Positions 51,395 to 60,663 are shown, numbered from the stretch's first letter. The stretch is 64,000 nt of DNA from CADEDH01 sp041394285 (GCA_041394285.1 JAWKIL010000022.1:1-64000); one strand, 5' to 3'. Program-made: numbers and translations. Notes: generated by a model from the sequence alone, not told the origin.

Positions 51395-52381
51395 ATGACC
51401 GCTCCCGCGTTCAACCGCAACTTCAAGCCGGAGTACGGGCAGGTCGACGAGCTGTCGCCCCTGATCCGACGGGTGGTGGCCAAGAACCCCAACCCGTTCA
51501 CGTTCACCGGCACCGGCGTGTACCTGATCGGGCGGGGCGACGTGGCCGTCATCGACCCCGGCCCCACGCTCGACGAGCACCTCGACGCCATCGAAGCCGC
51601 CCTCGGCCCCGACGAGCAGATCACCCGGATCATCGTCACCCACACCCACTCCGACCACACGGCCGGCGTGGCCAAGCTGGTGGGCCGTACCGGCGCCCGC
51701 ACCTACGGGTTCGGCCCGCACGGTGAGGTGCCCACCGAGGACCCGCTCGACAAGATCTCCTTCGACGAGTACTTCACGCCAGAGGAGAAGGCCAAGATCG
51801 ACAAGGAATGGGCCGAGATGCCCGACGAGCTGAAGCGGGAAGGCCCCGACACCACGTTCGTGCCCGACGTGGCCCTGGCCGACGGCGATCTGGTGGAGGC
51901 CGAGGGCTGGACGATGGAAGCCGTCCACACCCCGGGCCACACGTCGAACCACCTCTGCTACGCCCTGCAGGATGAGGGCGTGCTGTTCACCGGCGACCAC
52001 GTGATGGGGTGGGCCACGTCGGTGATCTCGCCCCCCGACGGCGACCTGTTCGACTACATGAACAGCCTCCGCAAGCTGCTCGGCCGAACCCAGGACGCCC
52101 GCTACTGGCCCACCCACGGCCCGGCCATCGACAGCCCTCAGACCTACGTGCAGAGCTTCATCGACCATCGGCTGGAGCGGGAGGCGCAGATCATCGAGGC
52201 CCTGAAGCCGGGCCCCAGCACGATCAAGGCCATCGTGCCCGGCATCTACGCCGAGGTCGACAAGCGCCTGTGGCGGGCCGCCGCCAACTCCGTGTACTCC
52301 CACCTGCTGGCCATGCACCGTGACGGCCGGGCCCGCTGCGACGGGGACCCGAGCCTCACCACCACCTGGTCCCTGGCCTGA
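51395..52381 (+). CDS. MBL-fold metallohydrolase (LACTB2/glyoxalase II-like)
   Basis: This 328-aa enzyme has the zinc motif THTHSDHTAG (about residues 88-97), HTPGHTSNHLCY (about 180) with conserved His, and GDHVMGW with conserved Asp. The C-terminal winged-helix-like end follows the LACTB2 pattern. Hydrolyses an unknown ester, thioester or phosphodiester. The ATG is 72 bp after the hypothetical gene. Confidence 0.87.
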   Translation: MTAPAFNRNFKPEYGQVDELSPLIRRVVAKNPNPFTFTGTGVYLIGRGDVAVIDPGPTLDEHLDAIEAALGPDEQITRIIVTHTHSDHTAGVAKLVGRTGARTYGFGPHGEVPTEDPLDKISFDEYFTPEEKAKIDKEWAEMPDELKREGPDTTFVPDVALADGDLVEAEGWTMEAVHTPGHTSNHLCYALQDEGVLFTGDHVMGWATSVISPPDGDLFDYMNSLRKLLGRTQDARYWPTHGPAIDSPQTYVQSFIDHRLEREAQIIEALKPGPSTIKAIVPGIYAEVDKRLWRAAANSVYSHLLAMHRDGRARCDGDPSLTTTWSLA

Positions 52382-52391
52382 ACGCAGCCGC

Positions 52392-53366
52392 TCAGCCCAG
52401 GTAGTCGACGCCGGTCAGCCGCACCGATTCGGCCCACAGCGCCGGGCCCAAACCCGGGTCGGTGGCCGACGGGGGCGGCTCGACGCTCACGGCCCGCCCC
52501 CGGTACTGGCGGAACCCTGACGGGCCCCAGTACGAGCCGCCCACGGCCTCGGGATCGGTGGCGGCCCGCAGGATCGGCTGTGCACCCGCCTCGGCCGGGG
52601 CGAGCACCAGGCGGCTACCGGCCAGCGCCACCCGTCGGGCGGCGGTGTTGAGCCGACCGGCGCCGGCGAAACGGGTGGACACGAGGTTGGTGTGGGTGAC
52701 GCCGGGATGGGCGGCCAGCGAGGCCACCGGCAAACCGGCGGCCCGGAGCCGGCGATCGAGCTCCCGGGCGAACACCAGGTTGGCCAGCTTGGATGCGGCG
52801 TAGGCCGGCCACCACCGGTAGCCGTCGAGCGAGGTCGGGTTCCGACCCGTCAGCCGGCCGTCGCCGGCAGCCACGCTCGATACCGCCACCACCCGGCTCC
52901 CGGGCGCCGCCGCCAACCCGTCGAGCAGCCGACCCACCAGAGCGAAGGGACCGAGGTGATTGGTGGCCCAGTGCAGCTCGATCCCCTCCGGGGTGAGCGT
53001 GGGCGGCGCTGCCATCACCCCGGCATTGTTCACCAGTAGGTCGAGCCGGTCGTGGCGCTCGTTGAACCAGCGGGCGAACGCCTCGACCGACGCCGGCCGA
53101 GCCACGTCGACCACGCCCACCTCTGCCCGCCCGCCCCCGAGGCCGGCGTCGGGGGGGCCCAGGCACGTCTGGGCCGCCCGCTCGCCCCGGGCCGGGTCCC
53201 GGCAGGCCAGCACGACGGTCGCCCCCGCCGCCACCAGGGCCCGGGCCGTCACCAGCCCCAATCCGTTCGACGCCCCGGTCACCACTACCACCGGCGCCTG
53301 GTCGAACCGCTCCCGCCACCCGGCGGAAGGCCAGGTAGCCGGCCGGGCTCGATCGTGGCCGCTCAA
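52392..53366 (-). CDS. Short-chain dehydrogenase/reductase
   Basis: This 324-aa protein has the cofactor motif VVVVTGASNGLGLVTARALV (TGxxxGxG, about 26-45), NNAGVM at about 115, and the catalytic YAASK with upstream Ser. It is closest to retinol-dehydrogenase-like/WWOX-like SDRs by layout (RWWPAYAASKLANLVFAREL). Substrate unknown. A TTG at 53,366 is the apparent start; a short N-terminal extension is possible. 10 bp downstream of serB on the same strand. Confidence 0.85.
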   Translation of the reverse strand: MSGHDRARPATWPSAGWRERFDQAPVVVVTGASNGLGLVTARALVAAGATVVLACRDPARGERAAQTCLGPPDAGLGGGRAEVGVVDVARPASVEAFARWFNERHDRLDLLVNNAGVMAAPPTLTPEGIELHWATNHLGPFALVGRLLDGLAAAPGSRVVAVSSVAAGDGRLTGRNPTSLDGYRWWPAYAASKLANLVFARELDRRLRAAGLPVASLAAHPGVTHTNLVSTRFAGAGRLNTAARRVALAGSRLVLAPAEAGAQPILRAATDPEAVGGSYWGPSGFRQYRGRAVSVEPPPSATDPGLGPALWAESVRLTGVDYLG

Positions 53367-53376
53367 CCGTCCACCG

Positions 53377-54648
53377 TCAGCTGGGACGCGGATGCTCGCC
53401 GTCGGTGCTCACCGGGATCTCCGAGCTCGACAGCTCGTCGTACTCGATCTCGTCGCGCCGCATCCCCAGCACGAACAGGATGGCGTCGAGGTAGGGGACG
53501 TTGACGGCGGCGTCGGCCGCCTGACGCACCACCGGGCGGGCGTTGAAGGCGATGCCGAGCCCCACCGTGCGCAGCATGTCGAGATCGTTGGCCCCGTCGC
53601 CCACGGCCACCACCTGGTCGAGCGGGATGCCCTCCTTGGCCGCCAGCTCGCGCACGAACTGGGCCTTGGCCGCCCGGTCCACCACCGGCCCCAGGGTGCG
53701 CCCGGTGAGGCGGCCGTCCACGATCTCCAACGTGTTGGCGTGGCTGTGGTCGATGCCGAGCTCGGCCATCAGATGGTCGGTGACCGAGGTGAAGCCGCCC
53801 GACACGATCGCCGTGCGATAGCCGAGGCGGCGCAGGGTGCGGATGAAGGTGCGGGCCCCCGGAGTGAGGCGGATGCGCCGGTTCAGCCGGTCGAGCACGG
53901 AGGCGTCGAGCCCGGCCAGGGTGGCCACCCGGGTGGCCAGCGACTGGGCGAAGTCGAGCTCGCCCGCCATCGCCCGCTCGGTGATCGCCGCCACCTGCTC
54001 CCGGGTGCCGGCCTCGTCGGCCAACAGCTCGATGGCCTCGTCCTGGATGAGGGTGGAGTCGACGTCGAGCACCACCATGCGGTTGGCCCGGCGCCCCAGC
54101 CCCTGGTAGTGGACGGCCACGTCGCACGGCAGCTCATTGGCCCGGGCCAGGAGGGCCTCCTGGATGCGGGGCCGGTCGGGCCCGCTGATCGACAGCTCGA
54201 AGGCCATCACCGGATACCGGGCCAGGCGGACGATACGGTCGATGTTGCCCCCGTTGGCCGCCACCACGGCGGCGATGGCCCCGAACTCGCCCGGTGACAC
54301 CACCGAGCCCAGGATCGTGGCCACCAGCCCCGGGTTGGAACGGGGCGGGGTGGCGGCCACGGGCTCGAAGTCCACCGTCATCTTCTGGTCGTAGCCGAAC
54401 AGCAACAGCTCGCCGTACAGCTCGCGCACGGCCTCCTCGGTTGCCCCCAGCCCTCCCGGCGACGGCAGCGTCACCACGAGGCTCAGGTCGAGCCGGCCCC
54501 GGATCACGATCTGCTCGATGTCGTCGATCCCGCAGCGGTGCTCGCTGAGCAGGCCCATCAGGGTGGCCGTGATCCCGGGCCGGTCGGGACCCGAGACGCG
54601 TACCAGGATCGACTGGGCGGCTGCTCCGCTACCCGGGGCGGCGCTCAC
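53377..54648 (-). CDS. serB: Phosphoserine phosphatase with two ACT domains
   Basis: This 423-aa enzyme removes phosphate from phosphoserine, the last step of serine synthesis. Two ACT domains (about 12-85 and 105-190; SGPDRPGITATLM and SGPDRPRIQEAL) precede the HAD catalytic domain with nucleophile VVLDVDSTLIQDEAIELLAD (about 215), SGGFTSV (motif II) and GDGANDLDML (motif IV). ACT domains in mycobacterial SerB2 bind amino acids to regulate activity. GTG start 54,648, next to valS. Confidence 0.93.
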   Translation of the reverse strand: MSAAPGSGAAAQSILVRVSGPDRPGITATLMGLLSEHRCGIDDIEQIVIRGRLDLSLVVTLPSPGGLGATEEAVRELYGELLLFGYDQKMTVDFEPVAATPPRSNPGLVATILGSVVSPGEFGAIAAVVAANGGNIDRIVRLARYPVMAFELSISGPDRPRIQEALLARANELPCDVAVHYQGLGRRANRMVVLDVDSTLIQDEAIELLADEAGTREQVAAITERAMAGELDFAQSLATRVATLAGLDASVLDRLNRRIRLTPGARTFIRTLRRLGYRTAIVSGGFTSVTDHLMAELGIDHSHANTLEIVDGRLTGRTLGPVVDRAAKAQFVRELAAKEGIPLDQVVAVGDGANDLDMLRTVGLGIAFNARPVVRQAADAAVNVPYLDAILFVLGMRRDEIEYDELSSSEIPVSTDGEHPRPS

Positions 54649-54665
54649 GTCGGCGGCTCTCCCGC

Positions 54666-57245
54666 CTACTCGACCGGAGCCAGCTGGGCCGACACGGCCA
54701 GCTCGGTGCCTTCGGCCGTCAGCAGCTCGGCCGCCACGCTGGCGTCGCGCAGGTCGGCCAGGGCCGGGCCCAGCAGGGCCAGGCGTTCGGCGGTGTCGAC
54801 GATGGTGGCGGTGGTGATCGGGGCCCGCAGCGACAGCTTGGCCTCGGTCTTGGTCTTGCGCAGCTCGGTGAGCACGGTGCCGGCCAGCGGCAACAGCTCG
54901 GCCGCAGCGCCGTCGCCAGCGGCGGCCCGCAGGGCGGCAGCGTCGGGCCACGACGAGGTGTGGACCGACCCGGCCCGCCACCACGACCAGATCTCCTCGG
55001 TCACGAACGGCAGGAACGGGGCGAACAGCCGGAGCAGGGTGTCGAGGGCCCGGGCCAGGGCGGCGTGGGCCGAGGCGGCGGCGTCGTCGCCCCGGCTGGC
55101 GTAGGCCCGGTTCTTCACCAGCTCGATGTAGTCATCGGTGAACGACCAGAAGAAGCTCTCGGTGCGCTCCAGCGCCCGGGCGTAGTCGAAGCCGTCGAGC
55201 GCCCGGGTGCAGTCGTCCACCAGGTTGGCCAGCCCGGCCAGCATGGCCCGGTCGAGCGACTCGGTGACCGGCCGCTCCAGGGCCGACGCCAGATCCCCCA
55301 TACCCAGGGCGAACTTGGAGGCGTTGAGCAGCTTGATGGCCAGGCGCCGCCCGATCTTCATCTGGCCCTCGTCGAAGGCGGTGTCGGTGCCCGGCCGGCC
55401 CGAGGCGGCCCAGTAGCGCACGGCGTCGGACCCGTAGCTCTCCAGCAGGTCGGTCGGGACCACCACGTTGCCCTTGGACTTCGACATCTTCTTGCGGTCG
55501 GGATCGAGGATCCAGCCCGAGATGCAGGCGTTGTACCAGGGGATCGAGTCCTCGCCGAAATGGGATCGGACGACGGTGGAGAACAACCAGGTGCGGATGA
55601 TGTCGTGGGCCTGGGGGCGCATGTCGAACGGGTAGACCCGACGCCAGAGGTCCTCGTCGGCCCCCCACCGGCCGGCGATCTGGGGGGTGAGCGACGAGGT
55701 GGCCCAGGTGTCCATCACGTCGGGGTCGGCCATGAACCCGCCGGGCTGGCCCCGCTGGCCCTCGGTGTAGCCCTCGGGGGCGTCGGTGGAGGGGTCGATC
55801 GGGAGCCGGTCGAGCGCCGGCACCAGCGGCTCGGTGTAGACCGGCTCGCCGGCCTCGTCGAGCGGGTACCACAGGGGGAACGGCACGCCGAAGAAGCGCT
55901 GGCGGGAGATCAGCCAGTCTCCGTTCAGGCCGTCCACCCAGTTGCGGTAGCGGGTCCGCATGTAGTCGGGGTGGAAATCGATCTGTTCGCCCCGCTTGAT
56001 CAGGTCTTCCCGCAGACCCTCATCCCGCCCGCCGTTGCGGATGTACCACTGGCGGGTGGTGATGATCTCGAGCGGCTTGTCGCCCTTCTCGTAGAACTTG
56101 ACCGGGTGGGTGATCTTGCGGGGCTCGCCCACGAGAGCGCCGGTGACCCGGAGCTGCTCGACCACGATCTCGCGACCGGTGTGCATCGTCTTGCCCACCA
56201 GCTCGGCGTAGCGCTCCTGGGCGTCGGGCCCGAAGCCGGACGGCACGTCCTCCACGAAGCGGCCGTTGCGGCCGATGACGGGCCGGGTGTCGAGGTTCAG
56301 CTCCCGCCACCAGGTCACGTCGGTGAGGTCGCCGAAGGTGCAGATCATGGCGACCCCGGTGCCCTTCTCGGGATCGGCCAGCTCGTGGAACACGAGCGGC
56401 ACCTCGATCCCGTAGACCGGGGTGGTGATCGTCTGGCCGGCCAGAGGCTTGTAGCGCTCGTCGTCGGGGTTGGCCACCACGGCCACGCAGGCCGCCAGCA
56501 GCTCGGGGCGGGTGGTGTCGATCAGCAGCTCGGCACCGCTGCCGGTGACCGTGAAGCGCATGGTGTGGTAGGCACCCTCGCGCTCCCGGTCCTCCAGCTC
56601 GGCCTGGGCCACCGCCGTCTGGAAGGTGACGTCCCACAGCGAGGGCGCCTCCTGCTGGTAGGCGTGGCCGGCGGCCAGGTGGTCGAGGAAGCTCCGCTGG
56701 GAGATCCGGCGGCTGCCCTCGTCGATCGTGGAGTACAGGTGGTGCCAGTCGACCGACAGCCCGAGCAGGCGGAACAGGTTCTCGAACGCCTTCTCGTCTT
56801 CCGCCACCAGCTGCTCGCACAGCTCGATGAAGTTGGGGCGGCTGATCGACACCTCGGTCTTGGCCTTGCCCTCGGTGCCGGGCGGGGTGAAGCCGGCCTC
56901 GTAGGGGAGCGAGGGGTCGCAGCGGACGCCGAAGTAGTTCTGGACCCGGCGCTCGGTGGGCAGGCCGTTGTCGTCCCACCCCATGGGGTAGAACACGGCC
57001 TTGCCCCGCATCCGCTGGTAGCGGGCGATGGTGTCTGTATGGGTGTAGGAGAACACGTGGCCGACGTGGAGCGAGCCCGACACGGTGGGCGGCGGGGTGT
57101 CGATCGAGAAGACCTCGGAGCGGGACCGGGAGCGGTCGAAGGCGTAGGTGTCGTCCGCCTTCCAACGCTCTACCCAGCGCGCCTCGACTCCCTCAAGTGT
57201 TGGCTTGGCGGGGATCTGGGGGGCGTCGGGATCGGAGCCTGTCAT
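54666..57245 (-). CDS. valS: Valyl-tRNA synthetase, archaeal-type
   Basis: This 859-aa enzyme has the class I motif HVGH (in GSLHVGHVFSYTHTD) and KMSKSKGN. The sequence FYPMGWDDNGLPTERRVQNY (about 95-114) carries the archaeal/rickettsial form, where ordinary bacterial ValRS has a GTDHAGIATQ-type stretch. The C-terminal coiled coil of standard bacterial ValRS also appears absent. The ATG is at 57,245, behind a small CCAGGC/GCCTGG hairpin. Divergent from cysS. Confidence 0.92.
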   Translation of the reverse strand: MTGSDPDAPQIPAKPTLEGVEARWVERWKADDTYAFDRSRSRSEVFSIDTPPPTVSGSLHVGHVFSYTHTDTIARYQRMRGKAVFYPMGWDDNGLPTERRVQNYFGVRCDPSLPYEAGFTPPGTEGKAKTEVSISRPNFIELCEQLVAEDEKAFENLFRLLGLSVDWHHLYSTIDEGSRRISQRSFLDHLAAGHAYQQEAPSLWDVTFQTAVAQAELEDREREGAYHTMRFTVTGSGAELLIDTTRPELLAACVAVVANPDDERYKPLAGQTITTPVYGIEVPLVFHELADPEKGTGVAMICTFGDLTDVTWWRELNLDTRPVIGRNGRFVEDVPSGFGPDAQERYAELVGKTMHTGREIVVEQLRVTGALVGEPRKITHPVKFYEKGDKPLEIITTRQWYIRNGGRDEGLREDLIKRGEQIDFHPDYMRTRYRNWVDGLNGDWLISRQRFFGVPFPLWYPLDEAGEPVYTEPLVPALDRLPIDPSTDAPEGYTEGQRGQPGGFMADPDVMDTWATSSLTPQIAGRWGADEDLWRRVYPFDMRPQAHDIIRTWLFSTVVRSHFGEDSIPWYNACISGWILDPDRKKMSKSKGNVVVPTDLLESYGSDAVRYWAASGRPGTDTAFDEGQMKIGRRLAIKLLNASKFALGMGDLASALERPVTESLDRAMLAGLANLVDDCTRALDGFDYARALERTESFFWSFTDDYIELVKNRAYASRGDDAAASAHAALARALDTLLRLFAPFLPFVTEEIWSWWRAGSVHTSSWPDAAALRAAAGDGAAAELLPLAGTVLTELRKTKTEAKLSLRAPITTATIVDTAERLALLGPALADLRDASVAAELLTAEGTELAVSAQLAPVE

Positions 57246-57253
57246 AGTGCCAT

Positions 57254-57269
57254 CCAGGCTAAGGCCTGG
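57254..57269 (-). promoter_or_regulatory. Small hairpin in the valS leader
   Basis: CCAGGC (57,254-57,259) and GCCTGG (57,264-57,269) form a 6-bp stem with a 4-nt loop, 8 bp upstream of the valS ATG. It may touch the ribosome-binding site GGATGG. No T-box features are present. Confidence 0.3.
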
Positions 57270-57330
57270 CGGGGGCGACCCGGCCCGAATTGGGGCCGGG
57301 CCGGGGCGGTCGGTCGGTACTCTGGGGGCC

Positions 57331-58689
57331 ATGATCAGCCTGTACGACACCGCCACCCAGCAGGTGGTCCCGCTCGCTCAGCGGGACCCGGGCAAGGTGT
57401 CGATGTACGTGTGCGGGCCCACCGTGTACGCCCCGCCCCACATCGGCCACGGGCGGATGGTCCTGGTGTACGACATCCTGCGCCGCTACCTCACCTGGAC
57501 CGGCCTCGACGTCCACCACGTCTCCAACGTCACCGACATCGACGACCAGATCATCCGGCGGGCCCAGCAGGAGGACCGCACGGCCACCGAGATCGCGGTG
57601 AAGTGCGAGAAGATCTGGTGGCAGGCCATGGACCGTCTGGGTGTCCTCCGGCCCGTCAACATCCCCCACGCCACCGAGTACGTCGAGGGCATGATCGAGC
57701 TGATCACACAGCTGATCGAGCGCGATGCCGCCTATCCCGCGTCCGACGGCATCTACCTGTCGGTGGAGAAGGTGGAGGGCTACGGCCTGCTCAACCACCA
57801 GTCGCTCGACGACCTGCGGGAGGGCGGCGGCGACCGTGACATCGTGGGTGTGGAGAAGCGCCACCCGGCCGACTTCGCCCTGTGGAAGCTGGCCAAGGAG
57901 GGCGAGCCGTCGTGGCCGTCGCCCTGGGGTGACGGCCGCCCCGGCTGGCACACCGAGTGCGTGGTGATGAGCCTCGACCTGCTGGGCGAAGGGTTCGACC
58001 TCCACTCCGGCGGGCTCGACCTGGTGTTCCCCCACCACGAGAACGAGCGGGCCCAGGCCGTGGCCCTTGGGCGGCCGTTCGCCAACCACTGGATGCACCA
58101 CGGGTTCATCGAGATGGGCGGGGAGAAGATGTCCAAGTCGTTGGGCAACGTCATGAACCTGCTCGACCTGATGGAGGCGTACGACCCCCGGGCCTACCGG
58201 CTGCTGATCCTGCGGTCGCACTACCGGTCGCCGATCGAGGTCACCGACGCCTCGATGAGCGACGCCCTGGCCGCCCTGGACCGGCTCGATGCGTTCGCCC
58301 GGCGCACCGAGGGTCTCGAGGGTAAGGCCGATCCCGACGTGCTCGATCAGTTCCGGGCCACCATGGACCGCGACCTCGACACCCCGGGCGCCATCGATCT
58401 GCTGTTCCGCCAGGTGAGGGAGGCCAACACCGCCCTCGACGCCGGGGATGCAGCGGCGGCCGGGCGGGCGGCGGCCACGGCCCGGGAGATCGCCGGCGCC
58501 GTGGGCCTGGATCTCCGCTCCGGGGCCGACCGCGAGGTACCGGCCGAGATCCTGGCCCTGGCCGAGCAGCGCCAGGCGGCCCGGGTGGCCAAGGACTGGG
58601 CCCTGGCCGATCAGCTGCGGGACCAGATCGCGGCCGCCGGCTACACGGTGGAGGACACGCCGAACGGCCCCGTCGTCCGCCCGGCCTGA
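57331..58689 (+). CDS. cysS: Cysteinyl-tRNA synthetase
   Basis: This 452-aa enzyme charges tRNA-Cys. PHIGHGRMVLVYDILRRYLT is the HIGH region and KMSKSLGN the KMSKS loop. Zinc ligands are seen in YVCGPTVY, WHTECVVM and the following HSGG, FPHHENE. QLRDQIAAAGYTVEDTPNGP ends the normal anticodon domain. The MshC homologue (mycothiol ligase) would lack this full C-terminal domain, so CysS is favoured. ATG at 57,331. Confidence 0.94.
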   Translation: MISLYDTATQQVVPLAQRDPGKVSMYVCGPTVYAPPHIGHGRMVLVYDILRRYLTWTGLDVHHVSNVTDIDDQIIRRAQQEDRTATEIAVKCEKIWWQAMDRLGVLRPVNIPHATEYVEGMIELITQLIERDAAYPASDGIYLSVEKVEGYGLLNHQSLDDLREGGGDRDIVGVEKRHPADFALWKLAKEGEPSWPSPWGDGRPGWHTECVVMSLDLLGEGFDLHSGGLDLVFPHHENERAQAVALGRPFANHWMHHGFIEMGGEKMSKSLGNVMNLLDLMEAYDPRAYRLLILRSHYRSPIEVTDASMSDALAALDRLDAFARRTEGLEGKADPDVLDQFRATMDRDLDTPGAIDLLFRQVREANTALDAGDAAAAGRAAATAREIAGAVGLDLRSGADREVPAEILALAEQRQAARVAKDWALADQLRDQIAAAGYTVEDTPNGPVVRPA

Positions 58690-58732
58690 CGTCGCAACGG
58701 ACGTCACGGTAACCGCGCCCCGCCGCCGTTCC

Positions 58733-58798
58733 GCGTCACGTTTTCGCCGGATTCCGGCGGTTTCGCGTACACAGAACGCCAGCGAGGCGCGAATCCCG
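58733..58798 (+). repeat. 66-bp REP-like palindromic element, copy B (between cysS and ybaK)
   Basis: It begins gcgtcacg and ends gcgcgaatcccg, aligning across its full length with copy A at 6,569-6,634 (reversed). Its core CGCCGGA-T-TCCGGCG (58,745-58,759) is a perfect palindrome. It lies in the 150-bp gap between convergent cysS and ybaK, where it could also terminate either transcript. No gene is seen in this gap. Confidence 0.65.
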
Positions 58799-58839
58799 TG
58801 GCACGGTTCGCCCGGCCCGCAGCTGGCGGGAGGGGCAGG

Positions 58840-59310
58840 TCAGCGGCTGGCGATGGGGGCGTAGGTGGCGTTGAGGGTGGCCACCAGGTCGGCCGGGGCC
58901 AGCTCGATGTCGAGGCCCCGGCGGCCGCCGCTCACGTACATGAGGTCGAGCCCCTGGGCCGAGTCGTCCACGAACGTGTCCAGTCGCTTCTTCTGCCCCA
59001 GCGGGCTGATGCCGCCCACCACGTAGCCCGTCATCCGCTCGGCCGCGGTGGGGTCGGCCATGGCCGCCTTCTTGCCCTTGGCCGCCGCGGCGATGGCCTT
59101 GAGATCGAGGCGGGTGCTCACCGGCACCACCGCCACCACGTGACGCTGCCCGTCGATCGCCGCCACCAGGGTCTTGAACACCTGGGTGGGACTGACACCG
59201 AGGGCTTCGGCCGCCTCCAGGCCATAGGAGTCGGCGGCGGGGTCGTGGTGGTAGGGGATCACCCGGTGGGCGACCTTCGCCTTCTCGAGCAGCTTGATGG
59301 CCGGCGTCAC
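58840..59310 (-). CDS. ybaK: Cys-tRNA(Pro) deacylase YbaK/EbsC family
   Basis: This 156-aa protein has the YbaK fold: YHHDPAADSYGLEAAEALGV, then VFKTLVAAIDG, and GGISPLGQKKRLDTFVDDSA near residue 115. Ybak hydrolyses Cys-tRNA(Pro) misacylated by ProRS. The position next to cysS, though convergent, fits a cysteine-editing theme. GTG at 59,310; a divergent thi operon follows. Confidence 0.9.
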   Translation of the reverse strand: MTPAIKLLEKAKVAHRVIPYHHDPAADSYGLEAAEALGVSPTQVFKTLVAAIDGQRHVVAVVPVSTRLDLKAIAAAAKGKKAAMADPTAAERMTGYVVGGISPLGQKKRLDTFVDDSAQGLDLMYVSGGRRGLDIELAPADLVATLNATYAPIASR

Positions 59311-59342
59311 CCGCCCAGTGTGCCGCCCGAGCGGGGGACCGG

Positions 59343-59348
59343 CTACGA
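59343..59348 (+). promoter_or_regulatory. Possible -10 element of the thi operon
   Basis: TACGAT fits the TAnnnT -10 pattern about 80 bp before the riboswitch. No good -35 is seen. A weak call. Confidence 0.3.
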
Positions 59349-59424
59349 TCCCGTGCTGCCGACCGGTGGCCATCCGGCGACACGGCGGCCGCTCCCGGGG
59401 AGGGAGCAGAACCACAACCGAAAA

Positions 59425-59517
59425 GACCGGGGAGCTCGGGTACAGCCGGGCTGAGAGGACAGTCGCTCGCACTGTCGACCCGCGAACCTGATCTGGGTAA
59501 TACCAGCGCAAGGGAGG
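59425..59517 (+). ncRNA. TPP riboswitch (THI element)
   Basis: The conserved aptamer is clear: ggggagctcggg, then gggctgagagga (about 59,448-59,459), acccgcgaacctgatctggg (about 59,478-59,497) and taataccagcgcaagggagg. It binds thiamine pyrophosphate. The AAGGGAGG Shine-Dalgarno (59,510-59,517) is the end of the aptamer, ten bases from the thiB ATG, so control is probably translational. It should repress thiamine import when TPP is plentiful. Confidence 0.96.
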
Positions 59518-59527
59518 CAAGAGCGTC

Positions 59528-60661
59528 ATGCGTTCCACCACGAGACCGGCCGGTTCCACCACCACCCGGGCCGCTTCGCTGCTGGCCGGTCTGGCCGCGG
59601 CGGCGGTGCTGGCCGCCGCCTGCTCCAGCTCCGGTACCGACGACGCCGGCGGGGGCGACGTCGAGACGATCACGTCGGACCAGGTGGCACAGGCCGACCT
59701 GAGCGGCACCACGATCCGCCTCATCACCCACGACTCGTTCAACGTGAGCGACGGCGTGCTCGACCAGTTCACGGCGGAGACCGGGATCACGGTGGACCAG
59801 GTCTCGTCGGGTGATGCCGGGGAGCTGGTATCGAAGGCGATCCTTACCGCGGGCAAGCCCGAGGCCGACGTGCTGTTCGGGATCGACAACACCTTCCTGC
59901 AGCGGGGCCTCGACGCCGGCCTGTTCGAGGCCTACGCCTCACCGGCCCTGGCCGATGTGCCCGACGAGTACGAGCTCGATCCGGAGCACCGGGTCACCCC
60001 GGTCGACTACGGCGACGTGTGCGTCAACTACTGGAAGGACGGCGTGCCGGGAGGCGTCCCGCCGGCCTCGATGGACGATCTCACCGAGCCGGGCTACGCC
60101 GCCAGCTTCGTGACCCAGGATCCGGAGACGTCGTCGCCCGGGTTCGCCTTCCTGCTGGCCACGATCGCCGCCTACGGCGAGGACGGCTGGGAGGGGTACT
60201 GGCAGAAGCTGGCCGACGGCGGCGTGTCGGTGAGCAGCGGCTGGGAGGACGCCTACTACGGCCAGTTCAAGGCCGGGGGTGAGGGCGACAAGACACTGGT
60301 GACGTCGTACGCCTCCAGCCCGGTGGCCGAGGTGGTGTTCTCCGACCCGAAGGTCGACACCCCACCCACCGGCGTGGTGCTCGACTCCTGCTTCCGCCAG
60401 ATCGAGTTCGCCGGCATCCTGGCCGGCACCGAGCATCCGGAGGCGGCGGCCAAGCTGGTCGACTTCCTGCTGTCGGACACGTTCCAGGCCGACATCCCGC
60501 TCAACATGTTCGTGTCGCCGGTGAACGACAAGGTCGAGGTGCCGGCCGAGTACACCGAGTTCACGGCGAAGCCGACCCGCACACTCACCCTCGAGCCCAG
60601 CGAGATCGAGGCCAATCGGGCCGACTGGACCGAGCGCTGGTCGCAGATCGTGACCCGCTGA
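59528..60661 (+). CDS. thiB: Thiamine ABC transporter substrate-binding lipoprotein
   Basis: This 377-aa lipoprotein has a signal peptide ending LAAAC (Cys32). The mature protein follows ThiB: IRLITHDSFNVSDGVLDQFT, GELVSKAILTAGKPEADVLF, GIDNTFLQRGLDAGLFEAY and PVDYGDVCVNYWKD. It captures thiamine or its phosphates outside the membrane. Start ATG is just after the TPP riboswitch. Confidence 0.95.
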   Translation: MRSTTRPAGSTTTRAASLLAGLAAAAVLAAACSSSGTDDAGGGDVETITSDQVAQADLSGTTIRLITHDSFNVSDGVLDQFTAETGITVDQVSSGDAGELVSKAILTAGKPEADVLFGIDNTFLQRGLDAGLFEAYASPALADVPDEYELDPEHRVTPVDYGDVCVNYWKDGVPGGVPPASMDDLTEPGYAASFVTQDPETSSPGFAFLLATIAAYGEDGWEGYWQKLADGGVSVSSGWEDAYYGQFKAGGEGDKTLVTSYASSPVAEVVFSDPKVDTPPTGVVLDSCFRQIEFAGILAGTEHPEAAAKLVDFLLSDTFQADIPLNMFVSPVNDKVEVPAEYTEFTAKPTRTLTLEPSEIEANRADWTERWSQIVTR

Positions 60662-60663
60662 AC

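Noticed and set aside
57331..58689. mshC (mycothiol ligase) instead of cysS
   Set aside because: The C-terminal anticodon-binding helical domain and the full HIGH/KMSKS order fit CysS; MshC is shorter.
58690..58732. Rho-independent terminator between cysS and ybaK
   Set aside because: A hairpin exists in the REP-like element but has no U-run in the right place; it is reported as a repeat instead.
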